A stretch of 64,000 bases of DNA from Cladocopium goreaui (taxonomy: Eukaryota; Sar; Dinophyceae; Suessiales; Symbiodiniaceae): assembly GCA_947184155.2 (NCBI GenBank), contig CAMXCT020002691.1, forward strand, positions 364,578-428,577. Direction: 5' to 3'. Below the pieces are notes generated by a model that saw only the letters and a program-made list of their open reading frames with translations, had not been told where the DNA came from and did not search any database. Positions 21,725 through 32,100 of this stretch are shown here, in pieces (position 1 is the stretch's first letter; every line of letters begins with the position of its first letter). The translations under genes were made by a program, and so were the position numbers.

Positions 21725-21830
21725 TACCCTCTGGTAATTTAACATGGCTATTGAAAATACCCCGTTTAGTTCCTTGGTTTACCTATTCAAAATGGTGATT
21801 TCTATAGTTATGTTAGTTTACCAGAGGGTA
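21725..21830. mobile_element. Introner-like inverted-repeat element, copy 2
   Basis: Begins TACCCTCTGGTAA and ends TTACCAGAGGGTA, 106 bp. It directly precedes exon J in transcript sense (GGTATCAGCAG acceptor). The interior keeps matches to copy 1 (GCTATGGAAAATA-type and TAGGTAAA stretches). Confidence 0.65.
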
Positions 21831-22011
21831 ACTTTCAGCTCTTCTTATGATCATCCCCCAATATGCATTTGCAGGAACGCCTGGCTTCGCAACAAAGCGT
21901 CCCTCGGAACGTCAAACCATTTGTCATTCCAAACTCCACAGAAATACACACGCTCAACATCAAACAAACTAATTTTTTTTTCAAGCTGAAAGTCCATTCA
22001 GAACACGGGTC

Positions 22012-22178
22012 CTCGGTGCTGAAATATCCCTCCAGAATCCTGGGCGTGAAGGCCTCCCCAAAATTTTTGTCGCCCATCTTCAAAGACTCCAGGCTGGAAC
22101 CCAAGGGACATCGTAGTCCCTCAGGACATGCAACGCACGTCACCACGCCCACCGTTGCATTCGCCACATTGATGCTGC
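22012..22178 (-). CDS. Giant gene exon I: Cys-rich repeat before the membrane
   Basis: Starts CACCAG|GC and encodes SINVANATVGVVTCVACPEG, LRCPLGSSLESL and PRILEGYFSTE. A GA donor (GAG|GACCC) gives phase 0 and joins exon J; a GTGTTC donor five bases further would put J out of phase. The region upstream in transcript sense includes 22179-22600, which has only a short CTC-rich tract and ~55-bp GTGGGCACTGCCGGACC units. Confidence 0.75.
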
Positions 22179-22599
22179 CTGGTGAAGCGAAGTGCTGTGC
22201 TGGTTGGAGTCATCAAATTTGAGTATCAAATCTGTGACAACTATTTCCTAATATGTTTTCAAATGGTGTTCATCAACAGCAGGCAGAGATGTTTAAAATA
22301 CATTTATGTTGAAAATGATGATAGATGATGATAGATGATCATAGATGTGGGTTTGTTCCCCACCTGCCAGGTGAGGGTTGTTAGATTTTATCAGAGCTGT
22401 TCTCCTCCTCCGCCTCCTCACCCGCCGCCTCCTCCTCGCAGTCCAAATTCCAGTGGGCACAGCCGGACCTCCACCGCGAGCTCCAGATCCCAGTGGGCAC
22501 TGCCGGACCTCAACCGCGAGTTGCAGATCGCAGTGGGCACTGCCGGACCTCAACCGCGACTTCCAGGTCGCAGTGGGCACTGCCGGACCTCAACGGGAA

Positions 22600-23090
22600 G
22601 AATGTCAGAAAAGATGTCAGATAGAATGTCAGAAGATATGCCAGATAGAATGCCAGAAAGAATGTCAGAAAGAATGTCGGAAGATATGCCAGACAGAATG
22701 TCATAAGATATGCCAGAAAGAATGTCAGAAGATATGTCAGATAGAATGTCAGAAGATATGCCAGATAGAATGCCAGAAAAAATGTCAGAAGATATGCCAG
22801 ATAGAATGTCAGAAAGAATGTCAGAAGATATGCCAGATAGAATGTCATAAGATATGCCAGAAAGAATGTTCTGAATGCCACAAGATATGCCAGAAAGAAT
22901 ATCAGAATATATGCCAGATAGAGTGCCAGAAAGAATGTCAGAAGATATGCCAGATAGAATGCCAGAAAGAATGTCAGAAAGAATGTCAGAAGATATGCCA
23001 GATAGAATGTCATAAGATATGCCAGAAAGAATGTTCTGAATGCCACAAGATATGCCAGATAGAATGTCAGAAGATATGCCAGATAGATGG
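22600..23090 (+). repeat. 12-bp/24-bp ATGTCAGA-AGATATGCCAGA array
   Basis: Units GATAGAATGTCA and GAAGATATGCCA alternate about 40 times. Both strands stay open (Cys/Gln/Ile-rich or Leu/Phe/Tyr-rich), the - strand mimicking a membrane protein. It is the opposite orientation of the CTGACAT array at 10475. Confidence 0.9.
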
Positions 23091-23374
23091 GGAGGTCGAG
23101 AAAAAATGATTCTGCTCTTTGGTGTCCTTCGGCCAGGTTGCGTATTTAGATTCCAGAGCTGTGGAGTATGTAGCTATATATGCCATGGTGGGGATCATTC
23201 GAAGTGAAGTATTTTTTTTCATAGGTTGCTCCATTCCATCCATCGATTTATCATCATTATCTAAGAAGTATCCCTGTGATAGACTTGCCGCAACTTGGGG
23301 CCTAAATTTGCTATATATATATATACCCTCAGGGACCCAGGTTCTCCGATGACCGCACACCGGTTGTTGCCCCG

Positions 23375-23590
23375 CTGCAGATGATCCCGTTGTATCATGC
23401 TCCGCGACAGGGCGGGGTGGGGTGGGGTGTATTATCGTTCGTGGAATGTTGATCACGTTGTTGATGCTCCGCTGCAGATGATCACGTTGTATCATGCTCC
23501 GCAACAGGGCGGGGTGGGGTGGGGGGTGGGGCGGGGTGGGGTGCATTATCGTTCGTGGAATGTTGATCACGTTGTTGATGCTCCGTGTTC
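23375..23590 (+). repeat. ~95-110 bp tandem duplication
   Basis: GCTGCAGATGATC-CGTTGTATCATGCTCCG is followed by GGGCGGGGTGGGG and CGTTCGTGGAATGTTGATCA, present twice with an expanded GGGGT tract in the second. Confidence 0.85.
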
Positions 23591-23599
23591 AATCTGTTT

Positions 23600-24590
23600 G
23601 GTTGCAGGTGATGCGCAGGTGGTCCCCGGGGGATATCAATGTATACATATGTACATATATATATATATATACTGTTAACAGAAATGGTGATAACAGAAAT
23701 AATTAAGGCTTACTTGATGATGATTTATAGGAATTACTTGGATTAAGACAAGTAATCGTTGGTTCGTGCTCCACGGTCAGTGTATAATAGTGAACAATGA
23801 TGATCCATTACTATGAACAAAACTAGCTACATGCATTCTTACAGTGAGTGATCATTAACAATATCATTGATCATATCATAAATTACCACAAAAAAAATCG
23901 TCATGAGCACAGATGTCGAAACAAAAACAATATCTTGAATCATATGGGAAATACCATGGAAATTTCACCACACATGAGTTTCGATTGGGAAAATACAATG
24001 AAAACACATGCACGAAAGATCAAAAAACAAAAAACATGCTGACTGTCAGGGTTCCTCACTTTCAAGCAACTTTCAAATGTAGTGCAAATACCATGTAAAA
24101 TAAGGTTACCTTTATTTTGCTTGTGAAAACACAGGGTAAAATGAGATGTTTCAACATATGTTGCATACCATCGCAACGTATCTGTGCTGTATTTATAAGG
24201 GGATTTACAACTATACCCTCCTAACCCATATCAAGTAAATCACAACTTTGTAAGCGCTCAAAACGGACGAGATTTTTTTCATCCGTTTTGATGCCCAATT
24301 CCACATAACAATGCTTCATGTCAAAATGCTAGTTTCGCTATGGCGAAACGCACATTTTTCACATGTTTGATCATCAACACCTATCATCTATCGGAGAGCC
24401 TAAGGGCCCATCCGTATATACATAATATATACATTCCCCCCGGTTTCATCGAAATAGATCATTTCAACAGCTGATAGCCAAAACCATCTTCATCACTGAA
24501 TATGAATAATGTTGGATGCTGATTAGTGTGGTGGTACACGATTGTGTCCAACTCAAAAATAATTCTGAATCTGTGGAAATGACGGGGTGG
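23600..24590. other. AT-rich intron DNA with small hairpins
   Basis: GTTTCGCTATGGCGAAAC (about 24332-24349) is a perfect hairpin. AAAACGGA and TCCGTTTT flank a poly-T at about 24260-24290. No coding signal. Confidence 0.45.
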
Positions 24591-25775
24591 TTCACTATTG
24601 TGTCCCCAGGATTTTGGGGTAAGTTTTTCAGTTTTTGTTATTTTTAAACTGTTTTAAATTATGTGTTTGTTTAATTTGTGTCAATTTTTAAAAACTTAAA
24701 TTTCTATTTTTATTTATCCATTATTTTTTGTGATTTTTTTCATTAGCAATATTGAGCCTAAATAATGTGTTTGTTGTGCGGGGGTCCACTATTTTGTCTA
24801 GCTGTTGTCTGAGGTGTATTTTTTTTCAAACATTCCCTTTACCTTTTCCTTTGCTAAAGTGTTTTTTTGCTTTCTGAGTTTTTTCACTTGATCAATTGAT
24901 TTTTTTTTCACTTGAAATTACAATGTGATCCACAATAGTATGTTTGTTTTGGGGGTCCACTATTGTGTCCAGCTGCTTCCTGAGGTGTTTTTTTTTAGCA
25001 TTCCCTTCCCGTTACCTTTTCCTTTGCTAAAGTTTTTTCTTTCACTTTCTTAGTTTCTTTCACTTGAAATTCGCAGAAATGTCCAATTTCCCAAAATATA
25101 TGTTGCCTTATTAAAACCCAATTACAAAACATCACTCAAACAATTTTTCCAGGGGATAGTCCATGACCAACCCTGATCCGCAATAGTATGTTTGTTTGGG
25201 GGGTCCACTATTGTGTCAAGCTGTTTCCTAAGGTATGTTTTTCAAACATTCCCTTTACCTTTTCCTTTGCTAAAGTTTTTTCTTTTGCTTTCTTAGTTTC
25301 TTTCATTTGATATTCTCAGAAATGCTTATTTCCCAAAATATATGATGCCTTGTTAAAACCCAATTTAAAAAAAAGCAGCATCCAAACAATTTTTCAAGGG
25401 GGTAGTCCATAAGCAACCCTGATCCACAATAGTATGTTTGTTTTGGGGGTCCACTATTGTGTCCAGCTGCTTCCTGAAGTGTTTTTTTTCAAACATTCCC
25501 TTTACCTTTTCCTTTGCGAAAGTTTTTTCTTTTACTTTCTTAGTTTCTTTCACTTGAAATTCTCAGAAATGCCCATTTTTCCAAAATATATGATGCCTTA
25601 TTAAAACCCAACTTTAAAAAAAAAACAGCACCCAAACAATTTTTCAAGGGGGTAGTCCATGAGCAACCCTGATCCACAGTAGTATGTTTGTTTTGGGGGT
25701 CCACTATTGTGTCCAGCTGCTTCCTGGGGTGATTTTTTTCAAACATTCCCTTTACCTTTTCCTTTGCTAAAGCTT
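24590..25775. repeat. ~248-bp satellite-like tandem repeat
   Basis: GTATGTTTGTTTTGGGGGTC followed by CACTATTGTGTCCAGCTG recurs at 24938, 25186, 25431 and 25682, with an older copy at about 24770 and fragments before it. Units contain CATTCCCTTTACCTTTTCCT. Confidence 0.85.
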
Positions 25776-25779
25776 TTTG

Positions 25780-26215
25780 TTTTATGGTATTTCTATAGTA
25801 TCACTTTTGGATTTCTATAGAATTCCTATGGGATTTCTACGATGTTTCTATGATATTTCTGGAGGGATTGCTATGGGATTTCTAAAGGGGCGCATTGGGA
25901 ATTCTATGGTATTCTTATGGTCCATTGGATTCCTATGAGATTTCTATGGTATTTCTATGATGTTTCTATGATATTTCTATGGGGTTTCTATTGGATTCCT
26001 GTGGGATTTCTATTGGATGCCTGTGGGATTTCCAAGGTATTTCCATGATGTTTCTATGATATTTCTATGGGGTTACTATGGGAATTCTTATGGGGTTTCT
26101 TTGTGGTTCCTATGCTATATGTTATATCTATGATCTTTCTATGGGATTTCTGTGGGATTCCCATAGGATTTCCATGATATTTCTATGATATGTCTATGGG
26201 ATTACTATGGGATGT
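25780..26215. repeat. ATTTCTATGGGATTCCTATG short tandem repeat
   Basis: Units of about 12-18 bp (TTTCTATGGGA, TTCCTATGATA) over 430 bp. Confidence 0.85.
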
Positions 26216-26735
26216 CAATTGAAAGTAAGTTGAAATCAATTGAAAATAAATTCAAACTAAATTGAAATCAATTGAAAATAAATTCAAACTAAATTGAAAT
26301 CAATTGAAAATAATTTGAAAGTAAGTTGGCATCAGTTGAAAATCAATTGAACGTAACTTGAAACCAATTGAAAATCAATTGAATGTAAGTTGAAACCAAT
26401 TGAAGGCATATTAAAATCAATTGAAAGTAAATTCAAATCAATTGAAAGTAAATTTAAAGTAAATTGAAATCAATGGAAAGCAAATTGCAATCAATTGAAG
26501 GTAAATTGAAATCAATTGAAAATCAATTGAAAGTAAGTTGAAATCAATTGAAAGTAAATTGAAATCAATTGAAAGTAAATTGAAATCAATTGAAAATCAA
26601 TTGAAAGTAAATTGAAATCAATTGACAATCACTTGAAAGTAAATTGAAGTAAATTGAAATCAATTGAAAATCAAGTGAAATCTATTGAAAGTAAATTGAA
26701 ATCAATTGAAAATCAATTTAAATCAATTGAAATCT
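26216..26735. repeat. CAATTGAAAxT tandem repeat
   Basis: Units AAATCAATTGAAAGTAAATTG of 10-24 bp, about 40 occurrences of the palindrome CAATTG. It directly follows the preceding array. Confidence 0.9.
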
Positions 26736-26739
26736 ATCA

Positions 26740-26988
26740 TTTTTTTTGGACCACACACTATTCAGGATCGAAATCATGAAAATTTCCACATTAAAGAGTG
26801 CCCAAAATTTGTTTAGGGAGGGGGGTCCCCCCTACACTAATCAGGATCCGACATTATCTGGATATGGGGGTTGTCCAAAATACACATCCATATCTGCAGA
26901 TGTCACTCGGATACTAAAAGCCTTGCATGGGTTTTAGGACGACTCCCGTATGAAAACTTGATGACACATGTTTCACCACCGTTCTGAC
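26740..26988. other. Intron DNA between CAATTG array and exon H
   Basis: No coding signal; a GGGAGGGGGGTCCCCCC tract near 26816. Confidence 0.3.
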
Positions 26989-27075
26989 CTTGCTTGCATC
27001 CACAATCTCCCAGAAATAATGATCCAAGTCCATGTGTGGACGTCGCAGTTGGACACGGCTTGCATCCCGTTGCAC
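26989..27075 (-). CDS. Giant gene exon H: GCC2/GCC3 repeat
   Basis: An 87-bp exon, TGATTCAG|GTGCA to AAGCAAG|GTCAG, encoding GATGCKPCPTATSTHGLGS and LFLGDCGCKQG. The signature C-x2-C-P....ST..LGS....DC.C..G is that of the same repeat family. It needs one base from exon G and leaves one for exon I; both neighbours supply exactly that. Confidence 0.8.
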
Positions 27076-27753
27076 CTGAATCATGGTGGGTGTACCAATG
27101 GAGCCACGGCAAAAGATCCTGGTCAGGTTTAGATATGTTTTGTATGTAATCATCCGTTTTGGACATAGCTTTGACCCATGCCCAATTTTGGCATCCAAAC
27201 CTGCTTAACCTGCTTTGTTTGGATTTGCTGGGGATGCGGAGTTCGTGGTTGATGTGACTGTGCCTGCTGCCATCACACATCAAATTTCTGATGGTTCTAA
27301 ATCCTAAGACCATAACTAGCAGCGCTGGACGAAAGGGTCCTTGGATAACATGACAACGAAACCCATCCAAAACCCGCAGCCTACGCAACGACAACGCTTG
27401 CAAATTTAGGGAAATTGGTAGATTCGGACAGCACGTAGTTCACGGCAATTTCTGATCAAATCACATAGCAAGAAAGTGCTAGAATGTGAATCAAAAAATA
27501 AACAAAAATGGGATTTAAAAAATGCCAAGAAAAAATCAACAAGACATATCAAGACAACGCATACAAAAGATGTGCGCATATCATACAAAAGCTGTGACAG
27601 CAAGTCTGTGAAGGCAATCCCTACATCTCGTTGGTAGTATTGGCCAAACTACAGATATTGACCATGCACCACCGATGGTCAGTGAAAACAACGGGAATTT
27701 ACACCCCTGTTCTACCGTTCTTTTGAGCGAATAATTTTTCAAAGACAAGAAAC
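27076..27753. other. Introns around exons G and H
   Basis: The short intron between exons G and H. No other coding region recognised. Confidence 0.4.
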
Positions 27754-27942
27754 CTGTCTGATCTTGGTATTCGCCCATTCCACAGCGTTTGCACGAAATG
27801 CTGCCGTTCTCATCTTGGTACTCTCCTGCCTTGCAAGGTATGCACTCAACCGACGCGCCTGAAGCTTGTATAGAGCCTGCTGGGCAGGGCTCGCATACAA
27901 AGGTAATCCCTGCGCCGTCAACCAATTTGGAGGAGAATGTGC
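27754..27942 (-). CDS. Giant gene exon G: GCC2/GCC3 Cys-rich repeats
   Basis: Encodes FVCEPCPAGSIQASGASVEC, IPCKAGEYQDENGSISC and KRCGMGEYQDQTG. The spacing C-x2-C-x2-G-x(10-14)-C-x2-C is that of the GCC2_GCC3/ephrin-receptor-like repeat (Pfam PF07699 by memory of the pattern). It ends ACAG|GTTTC in phase 1 and joins exon H to complete Gly. The 5' end may lie upstream, because CTGCAG|GC gives a phase not matching exon F; another small exon may be missing. Confidence 0.75.
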
Positions 27943-28244
27943 CTGCAGGGACATTGTCCGCGTTGAAAAACGGAAACCTAGCTCCCGATTCCACTAAATC
28001 ATCACACAAATAATGCCAGCACAAAACTTAGCAGCTAGCATAAGGCACGTTCTGTTCGGCGGGTTCAACCGCGTCAAGGTATTCAAAGGAAATCCAGAAA
28101 TATAATTTCCTCCAAATGCGCCAACATTTCCATAAAAACAAGATGCAACCCACGAACCTGAACGCAGTCACGTAAAACACTATTGTGAAACAAGTTATTT
28201 GAACAGTTTTGCGCACGATTCCCATGTTACCGTACTAGTGCACT

Positions 28245-28423
28245 GTAGACACTGTGGAATGTGGAAGGGAGTGAAGTGCAAAGTGTGGAGCGTGAAGAAA
28301 GTGGAATGTTGAGTGGGGAATGTTGTGTGTAGAGTGTGAAGTGGGGATTGTGGAGTGTGGAGTGTAAAGTGTAAAGTGTGGAGTGTAAAATGTGAAGTGT
28401 GGAGTGTAAGGTGTAAAGTTTAG
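28245..28423. repeat. GTGTAAAGTGTGGAGT microsatellite, left of retroelement
   Basis: Units of 7-8 bp (GTGTAAA, GTGTGGA, GTGAAGT). The same repeat type resumes at 33843, on the other side of the element, so the element appears to sit within one such array. Confidence 0.8.
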
Positions 28424-28865
28424 AATGTCAGACATGTAAGAAGCACTCACCTCTGGAAGTTCTCAAGGCACAAGTTTTCAGCAAAACAGCGTTGCAACGC
28501 GAAACGCTTTTTTTCAAAAGAGAACGCCGTTTAGGTGAGAGGCTCCCAGACCTTGTGAGTCTGGTATGGCGGTTAAGCGCCCACTCCCTGCTGAGCCTCT
28601 GTGCTGCATGCACGGAGCATTAAAAGCAACACAGTGCACCAGGTAAGAACAGGTACTGCTAAGCATATTTTGGCCACTGTCGTGAAGATCAAGGACAGCA
28701 GCGTAGCTAAACAAAACGCTGCACAGGTGCAGCATACTGCAAAAGTGTAACATAGCTGCAGCGGTCTTTGAGTATCAATGTGTACTATGACTTCAAAAGA
28801 ATCAGTGGGCGGGTGGAAGAACTGGAAAAAGGTCAATCCAAGAGGATTGAACACTGAAATTGGAA
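28424..28865 (-). repeat. 442-bp direct repeat, 3' copy
   Basis: Starts AATGTCAGACATG and ends CACTGAAATTGGAA in + orientation. It matches 33401-33842 over its whole length with one substitution noticed (T at about 28632, C in the other). It contains an AGGTGAGT donor-like site and a TTTCAG acceptor-like site in element sense. Confidence 0.9.
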
Positions 28866-29121
28866 CCCAGCTAAAGGCCATACATCCGTATAAACTGCTT
28901 GTGACAGCAAGAAAGCAGGCCATCCACCAGCTGACGGGTTGTCTACATCCCAGCCATTCCAACCCAAGAACCCACAGGTCTGCTTGGAAAGCAAACGGTA
29001 TCAAAAGCATCAAAGCACACACTTCCAAAATCTCAAAGACCTTGAGGAGTAATGGCCCCAAAACTGTTGAGTGGGAGCCGCATAGAGTTCGCATCAGGCT
29101 CTGAGTGTGAGTATGTTGCAT
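28573..29121 (-). CDS. Hydrophobic ORF in 3' region of the retroelement (182 codons)
   Basis: After MQHTHTQSLMRTLCGSHS come hydrophobic stretches: LLLKVFEILEVCALMLLIPF, MACFLAVTSSLYGCMAFSW, LCYTFAVCCTCAAFCLATLL and ICLAVPVLTWCTVLLLMLRA. This suggests a four-span membrane protein or a captured exon set (TTTCAG|TGTTC and TGG|GTTCC splice-like sites lie within). The second half is duplicated in the upstream repeat with one Thr/Ala change. It could be untranslated 3' sequence open by chance. Confidence 0.35.
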   Translation of the reverse strand: MQHTHTQSLMRTLCGSHSTVLGPLLLKVFEILEVCALMLLIPFAFQADLWVLGLEWLGCRQPVSWWMACFLAVTSSLYGCMAFSWVPISVFNPLGLTFFQFFHPPTDSFEVIVHIDTQRPLQLCYTFAVCCTCAAFCLATLLSLIFTTVAKICLAVPVLTWCTVLLLMLRACSTEAQQGVGA

Positions 29122-29181
29122 GGCTCAGGCCTAGGCAATCTAGATCCAGAGCCAAACACGGAACGAATGCTCAAAAGCTAC

Positions 29182-32100
29182 TCACTTCCCCAGCATGTAG
29201 GCCACAAGCCGCTCAATGATCTCATGCTTGCTGCCACTCTTCTGGACCAGGTTCTTCTCGGCCAATTTTAGGATATCTTCCTTCTTGGCAATGTGGGCGA
29301 GCTCCGTTTTCCATTCATCACTTTCAAGATGTTCTGCTGACAACTTTCCTTCTACCTTCAGCTCCTTTGCGAGCTCAAGGCGGCGGTCTTTGGAAAGGTC
29401 GTTCTTCTTTGCTTCATCTTGAGCTGGGCTGGAGGTCAACGGCGCCAACTTTCTTGGTTGCGCGGCACTCTTGCCTTTTTTCTCATCTTTTGTCTTCTTG
29501 TCTTTTCGCTCTTTTTTGTCACTTCTCTTTTTTTCTTTTCTTTTCTTGGCATGTGCCCACATTGAGCTATCCGAGGAACTGGTTGAGGAAGTGGAGCGTG
29601 TCTTCTTCCTTTTTCTACTCTTGGCTTTTCTCTCTTCCGAATCTGATCCTCCTGTAGTCTTTTTCATGATTCTGCCCGCAATCCACTTGAGCATTTCGAA
29701 AGGGGGGGTCTTGTCCTGTGAGCCACTGGAGGCTACACTTGTAGATCCACTGGCTGTGGGGCTAAGACCAAACATTCTCATGACCGTGTCCTTTGTCTGC
29801 TTCTGGACTTCGCTGGCTTGCCGTTCTTCTGCTCTGCGTCTTTGCTCTTCTCTGACGAAATCCACAACTTCGCGTGACAAAGCAGGTTCTGAGTGCTGAT
29901 TTGGTCTTCCGCGGTCACTCCAGTTTCGCCAGCCTGGCTGGCCTCCATGTGGGGGGCGCCATTGCTTTGACATGTCACTATGTACGGCGTTCTCAACAGG
30001 AGAAGCAACAATTTCACGAATCAAGACTTCGGGACCAAAAACATCATGTATTTTGCAACGCCGCAGCTGTCTACCAATGCCCCTACAAGCAGAGATGAGC
30101 GGCGAAACATGTCTACGTGGCAGTGAGCAGAGAGCTTTCCTGATGAATTTTTCAGGCCACTGGAGCTTCACAATTTCAAGCAAGAGAACGCCAACGTAAA
30201 CAAACATGTTGTCATAATCCCCTTGCACAAGATGATTGTAGGCAAGGATTTTCGCATGCAAGAACTTCTGCAAGTCAGCATATTCATGAAAAGGTTGCCC
30301 CAAAAATGGCCCAAGTCTGGCCACCTTCTGTTCCGAAGAAAAACCTAAAGCAAACGAAGTGTTCGGGTTGTACGGCCGGATATGGACAGTCAAACCAATG
30401 ATGTGAATGTGACTGTGCAGCATCCGAACCGTTGGACCAATTTCTTCCAGAGAAATACCAACATCTTGGGGCCACAATCTTTTCATACCTTGTTCCAAGC
30501 AACCCGGACAGAAAATTCGACTGAAAACCACGGCATCATCAACATGCATGAGACCACTGACAAGATCATGTAATTTCCAACCCTTGAAATTCCATCCAAC
30601 CTCGACCAATTTACCAGAATTTTCATCCAAAAGGCGGATCTCTTCACTCAAATCAACAAGAGTACCAGGTTCACTGAAAGATCCGCCCATTGGCCATCCG
30701 CCTTTTCGCTTCATGACAAGGGACCCGACAGTAAAATAACGATCATGATAAATAAAGCTCAAAGTGTCTCTTATCACGGAAAAGGGAACCACCTGTGCAG
30801 ACTGATCCGAAGCCCTGATGCTTTTACACAAAAACCCAGCACATCTCGCAGATTTACGAACGGCAACAGCGTCATAACCTTGTTGTTCGACTCTAGTCAG
30901 CAAAGATCTAACTCTTTCAAGCCCTCGTTCCAGAGATGCAGCTTTGAAAAACTGCGCAGCGTCAATCTTGATAAGGCTGAGTTCGTTGCCTTTCTTTTTT
31001 CCACAAGGACAAACAATTTTACAGTCAGCATGCCCTTTTAAATGAGCCACTCTTTCTTTGAGAACAGGTTTCAACTGGCTTTGCCTCCAAAGTGTCCAAG
31101 TGCGTTCCCCACTCAACATCTTAATCAATCTGACAGCCCTAGCCACCAAACGTAAATGCTTCTTACAAGGGTTGTGAAAATCAGAAACAATTTCACGTTC
31201 ATGTGCGTGGTCTTTAGTGCAAGACAAGCCGCCCGAGGGTGCCAGGCATTTTCCTTTGTAATTGTGGTACGCATATTGACAAGTACCAGCATCAAAGCGT
31301 TTTCTGCTGGCAACTTTTGACGGCAGAAACTTCTTACCAATATGCTCCCTCAGGAGTGCCAGGTCTTCTTTTCCAACCCTCTTTTTCAAAACGAAAAAAC
31401 GATCGTCGTGAACATATCCTTGGTGCAAGCGGTGAAGGAAACCAAGTCTGTCCATCAAGACACGTCTTTTTGGATCTTTGTCAACAGGGACTGCAAGCAT
31501 GCTGCCGACATGATCACGAACATAAGCTTCAAGAAAAGACTGGTTCTCATCAACATGAATATAAGAGGTTTCACTCACAAGGGTCCCAATATGAACATTC
31601 AAATGCCCAAGCTTATACAAATTCAACATGCGATGCAACTGGTTAAAAACAATCTCTTTCATTTTCCAGTCGCTGTGTTCCAAAGGAATGTCCCAATACA
31701 AACCACTCTTCAGAACATCATGTCGCAAGTCAAACATACTCGCTTGTTTTTTGTCAACGCCATCAAGCTCACTAGCATCATGACATCTTGCAACCTGAAT
31801 GCATGACGGGACAAGTTGAGAGAGCGTGGGGCATTTACCACGGACAACTTTGATTTTCTTTGCAAGCAACATGCTCCACCAAGGAGATTGCTGTCTCACC
31901 CTGGACAAAATGTCATGAACATGGTGCTTAACAATGGCAAGCGTGCTCAAATTCCGGGTAGGCACCTTCACAGTAAAAGACCTGCAACTGGTCAAGGGAG
32001 AAGTGTTCATCAAGAAGCGTTCAATTTTCGACTGCGTACGCGCGGCATGTTCACGGTCGAATTCGCACGCAAAAACCCAAGCACCAGTAGCAACTGCACG

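Noticed and set aside
22378-23109. Cys/Gln-rich + ORF (243 codons) and mirrored hydrophobic - ORF (178 codons)
   Set aside because: Both follow from the 12-bp ATGTCAGA/ATATGCCA array; the apparent membrane protein is an artefact.
27581-28024. Stand-alone small gene of 147 codons
   Set aside because: The frame extends beyond clear splice sites at both ends; the Cys-rich core is better read as exon G of the giant gene.
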